A stretch of 64,000 bases of DNA from DASQPR01 sp963724705. GTDB taxonomy: Bacteria > Actinomycetota > Actinomycetes > Mycobacteriales > Micromonosporaceae. Below the pieces are notes generated by a model. That model worked only from the letters and a program-made list of their open reading frames with translations. It was not told the DNA's origin and did no database searches. The stretch lies in NCBI GenBank assembly GCA_963724705.1, contig CAVRVS010000004.1:744001-808000 (forward strand), given 5' to 3'. Shown piece by piece: positions 48,833 to 57,487 of the stretch (the first letter of the stretch is position 1; the number at the start of each line of letters is the position of its first letter). The position numbers and the translations under genes were made by a program.

Positions 48833-49204
48833 TGCAGACCTGCCCTCTGTTCACTCGCTCGAATGATGGACCAGAGTCCGGGCCACTTCACCGACCGTAC
48901 GCCTACGCGGACGTGGACGTCGCATCGGCGGCCGCAGGCAGCATCGACGGACGCCAATGGTGAAAGGTCCATCGCGGCTTGCCGAGAGATTTTCGCATTA
49001 GGGACATCTCGTCGCGTTCGAGCGTAACGTGAATGTGTTGTCATATTCGACACGGCGTTCCAAACGGGGGCACGCGTCATGGCAGGTGCGGTTGCAGCGT
49101 CGGGTCCGGTCATGATGCGTCTGCCCGGCCGGCGAGGCTTGACGATCGCCCACGACGCCGTACCGCTGTGTCGCGGAGCCGGCGAGAGGTCCTGTCGTGG
49201 CTGA
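48833..49204 (+). other. 372-base stretch without a recognisable gene
   Basis: Between the small acidic protein and the aquaporin remnant. The missing N-terminal half of the aquaporin would be expected here but no membrane helices or first NPA motif can be read in any frame. Confidence 0.5.
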
Positions 49205-49527
49205 GCGCGCCGGAGCATCCGGCACATCGTCGCCCAGGTCGCTGGCGCGGTCCTCGCATCAGTGGTGCTCCAGTGGATGTTCGGCGGGATCGTCAATGGG
49301 GACGGCTTCCGGTGCGCGCAACATCGGAGTCAACGGCGCTCTCGCCATTGGCGGCTCCATCGGCCTCGTGTCGGTATGGGCGGCGCCGGTCACCCGGAGC
49401 ATCGATGAACCCGGCGCGCTCGTTCGGTCCGGAGCTGGTCGCCGGAGACCTCACCCACTATTGGATCTATGTGTTGGGTCCCGTCATCGGCGCGATTGTC
49501 GCGGTCGGCGTCGAATGGATCTTATGA
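49205..49527 (+). pseudogene. Aquaporin/MIP channel, C-terminal half only, frame-broken
   Basis: Three pieces in three successive frames spell the second half of an aquaporin Z-like channel: HIVAQVAGAVLASVVLQWMFGG (49223 onward), NIGVNGALAIGGSIGLVSVWAAP, then GASMNPARSFGPELVAGDLTHYW (second NPA motif) and YVLGPVIGAIVAVGVEW. The first half with the first NPA motif is absent. Two single-base insertions explain the frames, but the missing half makes this a true truncation. Confidence 0.7.
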
Positions 49528-49705
49528 GGTAGGGCCACGAGCGCCGGCCGTGACGCTGCCCAAGGGATCCTCGATCAACAAGATTCGGCCGCCGTGTAAG
49601 GCCACACGGGGGCGGTCGCTCACATCACCTACTACGGCTGCTGCGTCGATCGGCCAACCGGTCCGACGATGCGACTGCGACAGGTACGACAGGGAGGTGG
49701 TCGCG

Positions 49706-50215
49706 GTGGAGCCCACTAGTCGGGTCGTCGTCGGCGTTGGCCGATCCCTCGGCGCCTACCAAGCACTGCGCTACGCCGTTGCGGAAGCGCGTCGACGGGA
49801 AGTCATTCTTCTGGCGGTGCGGACATTTCACTTGGCCAACGGTGAGGAGGGCCTGCTGAACGCCGCGCTTCTGACGAGCGCCGCCGCCGAGCAAGTTCGC
49901 TCGGCCTTCACCGAAGCGGTCGGGCAACTTCCGCCTGATGTCGAGATCGAAATCGTCGTGCTCGCGGGTCCGGCCGGGAGCGCGCTTGTGTCGGTGGCCA
50001 ATCGCGAATCCGACTTGTTGATCATCGGTGGTTGCGGCGCGCGCCGATGGGGCCGCCTGCGTACAGCGGCGACTGCGCGATTCTGCGCGCGGCACTCCGT
50101 CTGTCCCGTGTTGATCGTGCCACCCACGGCGTTGGCGCGATCGGGTCAGGCCGATCGCCTTGCGCGGCATACCGCCCGCGACATTGAGGACTACCTCGAG
50201 CGCCAGCGGCCATGA
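49706..50215 (+). CDS. Universal stress protein family
   Basis: A 169-residue UspA-fold protein: RVVVGVGRSLGAYQALRYAV, a central helix, then SALVSVANRESDLLIIGGCGARRWGRL and CPVLIVPP. The G-x-x-G-x-x-G-(S/T) ATP motif is imperfect (GGCGARRWGRLRTAA), so ATP binding is uncertain. GTG 49706 follows AGGGAGG. USPs are frequent DosR targets in mycobacteria, but no box was found upstream; one lies just downstream, before DUF2252. Confidence 0.85.
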   Translation: MEPTSRVVVGVGRSLGAYQALRYAVAEARRREVILLAVRTFHLANGEEGLLNAALLTSAAAEQVRSAFTEAVGQLPPDVEIEIVVLAGPAGSALVSVANRESDLLIIGGCGARRWGRLRTAATARFCARHSVCPVLIVPPTALARSGQADRLARHTARDIEDYLERQRP

Positions 50216-50294
50216 TCCCGACAATCGGCGCAGATGGTCGGTACGAGCGTGGAGCGGCGGTTTACCACCAATGAGCCGAAACGTCGCTCGCATG

Positions 50295-50309
50295 CGGACT
50301 TCCGACCCT
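50295..50309 (+). promoter_or_regulatory. DosR-like box upstream of the DUF2252 gene
   Basis: CGGACTTCCGACCCT matches GGGACTTNNGNCCCT at 12 of 13 fixed positions (only the first base differs). It ends 94 bases before ATG 50404 and lies in noncoding DNA after the universal stress protein. Confidence 0.65.
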
Positions 50310-50403
50310 TCGCACCCGGCACCGTGTTTCACTCGATTAGGGCGGTCCGTCTCGGCGTCGTCAATCGCAGGATTCGAGCGGCCCGTATGACGGCGAGCGT
50401 CGA

Positions 50404-51910
50404 ATGACGCGCACCGCGTTGCGGTTGGGAGGAATGGTCATGACGGCTGTAGCGGAACGCGTCGCCAAGAAAGCGTCGCGCGGCCAGGGATCGACCGGTC
50501 GAGTGGCACGACCTGATAGCACCGAGCACCTGAGCCGCGCGGAAAGGGTGGCCCGCGGCAAGGCAGCGAGAGCTTTGACGCCGCTCGAATCACACGCCGA
50601 CGTCGGCCCGAGCCGGTCGCGGGATCCGATCGCGCTGCTGTTGTCGCAGGCGACGTCTCGGGTACCCGAGTTGGTTCCGATCCGGCACGGCCGCATGCTC
50701 GGCATCCCCGTTCGCCTTCTACCGTGGCGCCGCATTGCCGATGGCCGTCGATCTCGCGTACACGCCAGCATCGGGGTTACGCGTGCAGCTGTGCGGCGAC
50801 GCTCACCTGTCGAACTTCGGCGCGTTCGCCTCGCCGTCGCGACGCTTGGTGTTCGATGTCAATGACTTCGACGAGACGCTCCCCGGCCCGTTTGAGTGGG
50901 ATGTCAAACGTCTGGCCGCGAGTTTCGCGATCGCCGGGCGCGAGAAGGGCCTGCCAACCAAGGTACGGCGCCAGGTCGACGTCGCGGTTGGCGAGTCTTA
51001 CCGCACGGCGATGCGAGCGTTCGCCGACCAGCCATTGATGGATGTCTGGTACGCCCATCTCGACGTCGAGGACGCCCTCCAGGGCTTCAAAGCCGACATC
51101 AAACCCAAGCGGGTCAGAACCATGAAGTCGATGCTGGCGAAGGCCCACACCCACGACAGCACTCAGGCGTTGGCCAAGCTCACGACCGTGGTAGATGGGC
51201 AGCGGCGGATCATGAGCGAGCCGCCGACGATCGTGCCCGTCGAAGAGGTCTTCAGCGACTTTGAGAGCACCGCCGTGTATGACCTTATCCATACCGTGGT
51301 GGGTCAATACCGGCGCAGTCTGCAATCCGACCGGCGGCATCTACTCGAGCAGTTCACGCTGAACCAGGTCGCCCGCAAGGTAGTCGGAGTCGGCAGTGTC
51401 GGCACCCGGGCGTGGATCGTGCTCATGGATGCCGGTGACGGCGACGAATCCCTGTTCTTACAGGCCAAAGAGGCGCAGACGTCGGTGTTGCAGGACTTTT
51501 GCGGTCGGAGCGAGTACCGCAACGAGGGGGAGCGTGTCGTCGCGGGGCAGCGGCTCATGCAGGCGGCAAGCGACATCTTCCTCGGCTGGACCCAAGTACG
51601 TGGACCCGATGGAGTCGAACGCGACTACTACATCCGTCAGCTCCGCGACTGGAAGCTTTCGATACCGATCGAGTTGCTGCGCCCGCAGGGCATGATGATC
51701 TACGCACGGATGTGCGGGTGGACACTGGCGCGGGCGCATGCTCGCTCCGGTGATCGCGTTGCGCTCGCCGCCTACCTGGGCGGGTCCGACAAGTTCGATC
51801 AGGCGATAGCGGACTTCGCGGAAACGTACGCCGACCAGAACGACGACGACTACGCCGAATTCCAACGCGCCGCCAAGGAGGGCGTCGTTCAGGCAGAAGA
51901 GGGCATCTGA
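50404..51910 (+). CDS. DUF2252 family protein (one frame break)
   Basis: About 500 residues, a protein-kinase-like/APH-like fold family of unknown activity. Blocks: VPELVPIRHGRML, SPFAFYRGAALPMAVDL, LCGDAHLSNFGAFASPSRRLVFDVNDFDE (outline; GDAHxxNFG and DxNDFDE resemble kinase catalytic and metal loops), WDVKRLAASFAIAGR, FLQAKEAQ, GWTQVRG and YYIRQLRDWK. An extra A near 50704 (GGCATCCCC for GGCTCCCC) shifts the frame at residue 100. ATG 50404; ATG 50443 is an alternative. A strong terminator follows, and a DosR-like box precedes, so it is probably a single-gene unit induced by hypoxia. Confidence 0.88.
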
Positions 51911-51928
51911 GCTCACGTACGTAAACAC

Positions 51929-51961
51929 CGATCCGGTGGCCCCAGCCGGGCCACCGGATCG
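51929..51961 (+). terminator. Strong hairpin terminator after DUF2252
   Basis: CGATCCGGTGGCCC and GGGCCACCGGATCG form a perfect 14-bp stem around the loop CAGCC, 19 bases after the stop. No U-tract. The following 320 bases to 52282 hold no recognisable gene. Confidence 0.85.
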
Positions 51962-52282
51962 ACGGCATGCCTGCTGATGCGTGATTCCGGCCCAGGTGGT
52001 CGAAATTTCGCGGGCGCGGTTCGCCGGCAACCGCCGCACCAGGGCGTATGGTGAGCAGCGTCCGATCTCCCGGTCGGCGATCCTCCTCACCGTGGTTATC
52101 TCGCGGTTCCAAAATGCCCGTCCACGCGGGCCGCCTGGCTCCCAGGGCGCGCCTACGTGTACCGCACCCGAATCGGCGCCGCCCGGCAACCGTGGCCCAT
52201 CCATCGGCCGGACCGGATCCATCGCAGACAGCGAGTCGCCTGCGACGGCCAATCGCCGCCTGCACAGAATGGACAACGGATC

Positions 52283-52411
52283 ATGGCAAACAAGGACAGC
52301 CAGAAGGCCAACACGAAGAAGGTCGGCAAGACCCTCAAGGAAAAGCGGTCGGCCAAGAAAGCGAAAGCGGCCGACAAGACCGCGTCGCACATCCCACCGA
52401 CGAATCACTGA
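52283..52411 (+). CDS. Small Lys-rich protein
   Basis: 42 residues, almost one third lysine: MANKDSQKANTKKVGKTLKE, then KRSAKKAKAADKTA. Short Lys-rich proteins with KTLKEKR are common in actinobacteria; function unknown, possibly nucleic-acid binding. ATG 52283 is used. Its low GC in the first codon positions (AAG-rich) is due to the lysines. Confidence 0.65.
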   Translation: MANKDSQKANTKKVGKTLKEKRSAKKAKAADKTASHIPPTNH

Positions 52412-52564
52412 CGCCGCGTCCGGCCGCCGCGCCGACGCGGGTCCAGCGACGAATCCTGGCGCCTCGACGGCGCGGATCGACCGCGCACCGAGATATTCGG
52501 CCGCCTTATTGGCGTCTATTCTCGGTTGGCCGGCGGCCACGTCCGGCTGAAGGGGTCAGTGAGC

Positions 52565-53767
52565 ATGCACCAGGCACTTCCGGATTCGGTGGCGGTGATC
52601 GGCGGCGGCATCGTCGGTCTAGCGGTGGCGCGCGAGTTGTTGCAGCGCAACGAAGGGCTCGCGGTGACGGTCTTCGAGAAGGAGGACCGGGTCGCCGCCC
52701 ACCAGAGTGGCCACAATAGCGGCGTCGTACACGCCGGGCTTTATTACCGGCCGGGCAGTCTCAAGGCGGAGCTGTGTCGCCGGGGAGCGGGGATGCTGCG
52801 CGAGTTCTGCGCCGAGCATCAGATCAAATACCGCGAGCTCGGCAAGCTCGTTGTGGCGAGTTCGGACGATGAACTCCCCGCGCTCGCCGAGATCGAGCGC
52901 CGGTCAGCGGCGAACCTCGTGCCAGACGTGGTCCGGTTGGGGCCGGCGGACATGGCCGACGTCGAGCCGTACGTTCGCGGTGTTGCGGCGTTGTACTCGC
53001 CCCATACCGCGGCGGTTGACTACGTGGGCGTGTGTGCAGCGCTGGTCCGCGACATCGAGGGACGCGGCGGCACGGTATTGACCGGAACGGAGGTGACCGG
53101 CGTCGTCGAGTCGACCGATACGGTCGAGGTGTTCACGGGGCGTACGCGCCGGTCATTCGGGGCCGTGGTTGCCTGCGCCGGTCTGCACAGTGACCGCGTC
53201 GCACGCATGGCGGGGCAGTCGGGCGATCTGCGGATCGTTCCCTTTCGCGGTGAGTATTACGCGTTGTCGCCGAAGGCGAGCGACCGGGTTCGCGGGATGA
53301 TCTATCCGGTTCCGGATCCACGCTATCCGTTCCTCGGGGTGCACCTGACCCGAGACGTCCACGACGGTGTGCACGTCGGTCCGAACGCGGTTTTGGCGCT
53401 GGCCTACGAGGGGTATCTGCGGCGCACCATCAGCCCGGCCGATCTGCGGCGAATCCTGACGTGGCCCGGCATGTGGCGACTGGCGGCTCAACATTGGCGG
53501 GCCGGCGTGCTCGAGTTGGCGAGTTCGGTATCGACCCGCCGCTACGCCACCCTGGTGCGCCGCTACGTCCCGGAGATCGAGGTCGACGATTTACAGCCGG
53601 CGCCGGCCGGTGTGCGTGCGCAGGCGTTGACTCGGCGTGGCGATCTCGTCGATGACTTCGTGCTGCAGCGGTCGGGCCGCATTCTGTTGGTCCGCAACGC
53701 TCCGTCGCCAGCGGCCACGTCGTCGTTGGCAATCGCCGAGCACATCGTCAAGGCTGGAGCCCTGTAG
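52565..53767 (+). CDS. lhgO: L-2-hydroxyglutarate oxidase
   Basis: A 400-residue FAD enzyme of the DAO family, oxidising L-2-hydroxyglutarate to 2-oxoglutarate, with electrons to the quinone pool (LhgD type) or O2. The FAD motif is SVAVIGGGIVGLAVARELL and the covalent/anchor region AAHQSGHNSGVVHAGLYY is diagnostic. Also VACAGLHSDRVARMAG, FRGEYYALSP, PDPRYPFLGVHLTRDVHDGV and NAPSPAATSSLAIAEHI. ATG 52565; frame intact. It is convergent with the SDR gene. Confidence 0.9.
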   Translation: MHQALPDSVAVIGGGIVGLAVARELLQRNEGLAVTVFEKEDRVAAHQSGHNSGVVHAGLYYRPGSLKAELCRRGAGMLREFCAEHQIKYRELGKLVVASSDDELPALAEIERRSAANLVPDVVRLGPADMADVEPYVRGVAALYSPHTAAVDYVGVCAALVRDIEGRGGTVLTGTEVTGVVESTDTVEVFTGRTRRSFGAVVACAGLHSDRVARMAGQSGDLRIVPFRGEYYALSPKASDRVRGMIYPVPDPRYPFLGVHLTRDVHDGVHVGPNAVLALAYEGYLRRTISPADLRRILTWPGMWRLAAQHWRAGVLELASSVSTRRYATLVRRYVPEIEVDDLQPAPAGVRAQALTRRGDLVDDFVLQRSGRILLVRNAPSPAATSSLAIAEHIVKAGAL

Positions 53768-53871
53768 CGGCTACGCCCGGCGTTCCCCGGATCGGTTCGT
53801 CCGGCACCGGCGGCGATCTTCTTCGAGTTCAAACGACGCGGATGGCTATGACTGGTGGCAACGGACCGCAA

Positions 53872-54714
53872 TCACGCCGCCCCGGTCACCGGCGACTCGT
53901 GTCGGCCGACCAGGCTGGTCGTGACTCTGCGCAGACGCATCGCTGCCGCGTCATTCGTGACCAGGGCAGCCGGTGGCACCGGTTTCAATCCGTCGTAATA
54001 GCCGCCGTTGCGGAGCATGGTGTTCGGCGAGCACAGCCGGACCACGACGGGCGATGCCGCGCGGGCTGGTACACCGTGAGGACCGTAGAGGTGCAGCAGC
54101 CGTGTATCGATGATGCCTGGATGCACGCTGACTGCGGTGATCTCGGGCTGCTGCTGCGCGAAGGCTCTGGTGAACATTGCCAGGGCAAGCTTCGACTGTG
54201 CGTATGCGGCCGCCGGCCAGTAGGACCTGCGGCGCTGTGGGTCGGCCCAGTCGATGGTCACCGTCCGGTGGAGGCAGGACGACACTGCGATCATCCGGCC
54301 GCCGCCGGCACGTAGCTGCGGGGTCAGCAACTGTGTCAACAAGGTGGGTGCGAGGTAGTTCACCTGGAACGTCAGCTCGTTGCCGTCGTTGGTCACGGCT
54401 CGATTGCCCGGTCCGATGATGGCAGCATTGTTGACCAACACATCGATCCGGTGATACCGGTTCGACACGTATCGAGCCAGATCCGCGACATCGGACAGGC
54501 GGGCGAAGTCAGCGACCGCGAGATCGAGGTGGGCGGGATCGACGCCTTCGGCCATCAGTCGAATGAACGCATCCTGGGCGGTAGCGGTGTCCGGGCCGTG
54601 CACGATGACGTGGACGCCGGAACCGCATAGGTCACGTGCGATGGCGTAACCCAGGCCGCTGGTGGCACCGGTCACCAGCGCGACAGGCGAACGTGCCTGA
54701 GACATGGTGTTCAC
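53872..54714 (-). CDS. Short-chain dehydrogenase/reductase
   Basis: A 280-residue classical SDR related to retinol dehydrogenase/protochlorophyllide-reductase-like proteins: cofactor motif VTGATSGLGYAIAR, VLVNNAAIIGPGN, NYLAPTLLTQLL, catalytic Ser in IAVSSCLHR, and Tyr/Lys in AAAYAQSKLALAMF. VHPGIIDTRLLHL follows. Substrate unknown. ATG 54714; ATG 54705 (MSQARSP) is an alternative. Confidence 0.88.
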   Translation of the reverse strand: MNTMSQARSPVALVTGATSGLGYAIARDLCGSGVHVIVHGPDTATAQDAFIRLMAEGVDPAHLDLAVADFARLSDVADLARYVSNRYHRIDVLVNNAAIIGPGNRAVTNDGNELTFQVNYLAPTLLTQLLTPQLRAGGGRMIAVSSCLHRTVTIDWADPQRRRSYWPAAAYAQSKLALAMFTRAFAQQQPEITAVSVHPGIIDTRLLHLYGPHGVPARAASPVVVRLCSPNTMLRNGGYYDGLKPVPPAALVTNDAAAMRLRRVTTSLVGRHESPVTGAA

Positions 54715-55175
54715 ATCTTTCGCGATGAAGCATGACGGGGTTGTCGGGGGTGCAGGCGATCGACTTGTCGTGTTTGGGAGTACCGGAGGCCACGCTCGCC
54801 ATTACATTTCGTGATTCGACTAGGGTCCAGCCCACGCACCCGTTCCTGACGAAATAACCACGGCCGTGTGGTGGCGGCGTGGCCCACGTCACCAGGGCAG
54901 ATTGTTCGCCGCGCACGTCGCGCTGAAGCTGACACGGGTTCGTTCGCGATGGAACGGATAGACCTTTCTCGACACGTTCCGTAACCCCTTGGCCGCGTTG
55001 TGGTGTAGACGGCGGCGGGTCGTTGGTCGTGCGTCGAGAAATCGTCAAGAACCGAGGCGGTCGCGTTGTTTTTGCGTCAAGGACTCTGTGCACGGGGGCC
55101 CGCGGGTTCTTAACTCCAACTGCGGTCGAGGGTCGGCCGCGGCGTGAGCTTGCCTGGGAGTCGTGCGACGTGCTG
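54715..55175 (+). other. 461-base region upstream of kdp, no gene seen
   Basis: Divergent promoter region between the SDR gene and the kdp locus. A short inverted repeat ACCAC-GGCCGT-GTGGT lies near 54857-54872. I looked for a c-di-AMP (ydaO-type) riboswitch, found before some K+ transport operons, and did not recognise one. Confidence 0.5.
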
Positions 55176-55658
55176 ATGAAGTCGGCCCGCGGGTCGGCGC
55201 GACCGGCCACGCCCGATCCGATGGTGATGCCGACCGGTCTCGCGATCGGACTGGGCGCGGTCCTGATGGTGGCGGCGGGGTTGATCGCCGCAGCCGTGCC
55301 CGGGTCGGAGCCGGCCTGGCGCTTCACTGTGATCGCAGTCGCCGTCGGCGTGTTCGCACTTGGTCTCGATCCTCGGGCTTTGGCTGGCGTTGCGCTCATC
55401 GGGTTCCTGATCTCGAACGGGTTTCTGGAGAACGAGTTCGGTGACCTGACCTGGCATGGATACGGAGATCTGTGGCGGGTCTTGGTTCTGGCGATGGCCG
55501 GAGCGTGTGGTTGGGCCGTCGGTAAGGGTTTTCGGCGCGTACGCAGGCGTCGTGCGCGTTCGAGATTCGAAGCGACGATCGCCCGATCGTGGCGTGGTGG
55601 GTTGGACGGCGAGCGATTGCTGCCGTCATTGATGGAGGAGGAGGAGCACGGTGCCTGA
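55176..55658 (+). CDS. Membrane protein preceding kdp, unknown
   Basis: About 160 residues with four hydrophobic segments: MVMPTGLAIGLGAVLMVAAG, FTVIAVAVGVFALGLD, LAGVALIGFLISNGF and RVLVLAMAGACGWAVGKGF, then a basic tail and the acidic end LMEEEEHGA. No family recognised with certainty. Start ATG 55176 is a choice; GTG 55170 and GTG 55023 are in frame. Its stop overlaps the next small ORF, so it is translationally joined to the kdp operon. Confidence 0.6.
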   Translation: MKSARGSARPATPDPMVMPTGLAIGLGAVLMVAAGLIAAAVPGSEPAWRFTVIAVAVGVFALGLDPRALAGVALIGFLISNGFLENEFGDLTWHGYGDLWRVLVLAMAGACGWAVGKGFRRVRRRRARSRFEATIARSWRGGLDGERLLPSLMEEEEHGA

Positions 55659-55734
55659 TGTGGCGTTCGTGCTGTTAACGGTGTTTCTTTTCGCCCTGTT
55701 GTTGCTGGCTGTCAAAGGGGCGGAGAAGTTGTGA
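55651..55734 (+). CDS. 27-residue membrane peptide of the kdp operon
   Basis: GTG 55651 gives PDVAFVLLTVFLFALLLLAV then KGAEKL: a single hydrophobic helix with a short basic tail. It overlaps the previous gene by 8 bases and the kdpF start by GTGA (55731-55734). Similar tiny ORFs precede kdpF in other actinobacteria. Function unknown; possibly a regulatory or stabilising peptide. Confidence 0.65.
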   Translation: MPDVAFVLLTVFLFALLLLAVKGAEKL

Positions 55735-55820
55735 GCGCCGCTAACGTGGTCGGTCTGATTCTCGCGATTGGTCTGACGGTCTTTTTGATCGTCGCCCTCG
55801 TCTTCCCGGAGCGTTTCTGA
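55731..55820 (+). CDS. kdpF: K+-transporting ATPase KdpF subunit
   Basis: 29-residue single-helix subunit that stabilises the KdpABC complex: NVVGLILAIGLTVFLIVALV then the typical ending FPERF. GTG 55731 overlaps the previous stop; its TGA overlaps the kdpA ATG (55820). Confidence 0.9.
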   Translation: MSAANVVGLILAIGLTVFLIVALVFPERF

Positions 55821-57487
55821 TGAGTTCAACGGCGGCGGGAGTCGTCTTCATCGTGTCGTTGGTCATCGCGCTTGCGTTGGCCTACAAGCCGTTCGGCGAC
55901 TACATGTTCCGGGTGGTGACACCGGTCAAACACTCGCGCGTCGAGCGCGGCCTCTACCGGTTCATTGGCGTCAACCCTGAGGGCGACCAAGCCTGGGGCG
56001 TCTACGCCCGGTCGGTGCTGGCATTCTCCGGGGTGTCAGTGCTGGTGCTGTATTTGCTGCAGCGGCTCCAGGCTCACATTCACGCGATCGCCCCGGCCGG
56101 ACCGAACTTTTCCGGTGTGACGCAGGCTCTGTCGTGGAACACGGCGGTCAGCTTCGTGACCAACACGAACTGGCAGGCGTACTCCGGTGAGTCGACGATG
56201 ACCTATGTCACGCAGATGGCCGGTCTGGCGGTGCAGAACTTCCTATCCGCCGCGGTTGGTATCGCCGTCGCCGTCGCCGTAGTGCGGGGTTTCGCCCGCC
56301 GGTCGACGCCGAACCTGGGCAATTTCTGGGTCGACCTGGTGCGCATCACGATCCGGATCCTGCTGCCGATCGCCGTGATCGGCGCGATCGTGTTCATCTC
56401 GGCCGGCATGATCCAGAACTTCCACACCACCGACGTGACCACGCTGGCCGGCGGGGCACAGCACATCACTGGCGGCCCGGTGGCCAGCCAGGAGATCATC
56501 AAGGAGCTGGGGACCAACGGCGGTGGCTTCTACAACGCCAACAGTGCCCACCCGTTCGAGAACCCGACGACGTGGTCGAACTGGCTGGAGATCTTCCTGC
56601 TGCTGGTGATCTCGTTCAGCCTGCCGCGCACGTTCGGCAAGATGGTCGGCTCGAACAAGCAGGGCTACGCAATCGTGTCCGCGATGGTCATCATGGCGTT
56701 GGGCAGCATCATCGTCATCAACGCGCTGCAGATTGCACACGGCGGCACCGTGCCACATGCCGTCGGCGCCGCGACCGAAGGCACCGAGACGAGATTCGGC
56801 ATACCGGATTCGGCTACGTTCGCCAGCGCGACGACATTGACATCAACGGGTGCGGTGAACTCGTTCCACGACTCCTACACCCCATTGGGTGGCGGCATCC
56901 CGATCCTCAACATGATGTTGGGTGAGGTCGCGCCCGGCGGAACCGGATCCGGTCTGTACGGCATCCTCGTCCTCGCCGTCATCACGGTGTTCGTGGCCGG
57001 GCTGATGGTCGGCCGCACACCGGAGTATCTCGGCAAGAAGGTCGGCGCCCGTGAAGTCAAGTTCGCCTCGCTGTACTTCCTCACGATGCCGACAATCGTA
57101 CTGATCGGTACTGGCCTCGCCTTCGCAACGAGCAACCATTCGACGGCGCTGAACCCGGGCGCGCACGGCCTGTCCGAAGTGCTGTACGCGTTCACATCGG
57201 CGACTAACAACAACGGGTCAGCGTTCGCCGGTATCACGGTAAACACCACCTGGTGGAACACCGCTCTCGGTTTGGCAATGGCATTGGGCCGGTTCCTGCC
57301 GATCGTGTTCGTGCTCGGTATGGCCGGATCGTTCGCCCGACAAAAGCCGGTGCCGGAGTCCGCGGGCACGTTGCCGACTCACCGTCCGCTGTTCGTCGGG
57401 ATGCTCGTCGGCGTCACATTGATCATCGTGGCGTTGACATTCCTGCCCGCATTGGCACTCGGCCCGCTCGCTGAGGGAATCCACTAA
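55820..57487 (+). CDS. kdpA: K+-transporting ATPase KdpA subunit
   Basis: K+-channel-like subunit of the high-affinity Kdp pump, 555 residues, about ten membrane helices. The four selectivity-filter regions are visible, among them TNTNWQAYSGES, ELGTNGGGFYNANSAHPFENP and SATNNNGSAFAGI. LPRTFGKMVG and PLGGGIPILNMMLGE are also conserved. Full length, intact frame. ATG overlaps the kdpF stop and its stop overlaps the kdpB start (TAATG). Confidence 0.97.
   Translation: MSSTAAGVVFIVSLVIALALAYKPFGDYMFRVVTPVKHSRVERGLYRFIGVNPEGDQAWGVYARSVLAFSGVSVLVLYLLQRLQAHIHAIAPAGPNFSGVTQALSWNTAVSFVTNTNWQAYSGESTMTYVTQMAGLAVQNFLSAAVGIAVAVAVVRGFARRSTPNLGNFWVDLVRITIRILLPIAVIGAIVFISAGMIQNFHTTDVTTLAGGAQHITGGPVASQEIIKELGTNGGGFYNANSAHPFENPTTWSNWLEIFLLLVISFSLPRTFGKMVGSNKQGYAIVSAMVIMALGSIIVINALQIAHGGTVPHAVGAATEGTETRFGIPDSATFASATTLTSTGAVNSFHDSYTPLGGGIPILNMMLGEVAPGGTGSGLYGILVLAVITVFVAGLMVGRTPEYLGKKVGAREVKFASLYFLTMPTIVLIGTGLAFATSNHSTALNPGAHGLSEVLYAFTSATNNNGSAFAGITVNTTWWNTALGLAMALGRFLPIVFVLGMAGSFARQKPVPESAGTLPTHRPLFVGMLVGVTLIIVALTFLPALALGPLAEGIH

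Noticed and set aside
54715..55175. Possible c-di-AMP riboswitch before kdp.
   Set aside because: I could not find the conserved cores or the pseudoknot pairing of the ydaO class in this stretch.
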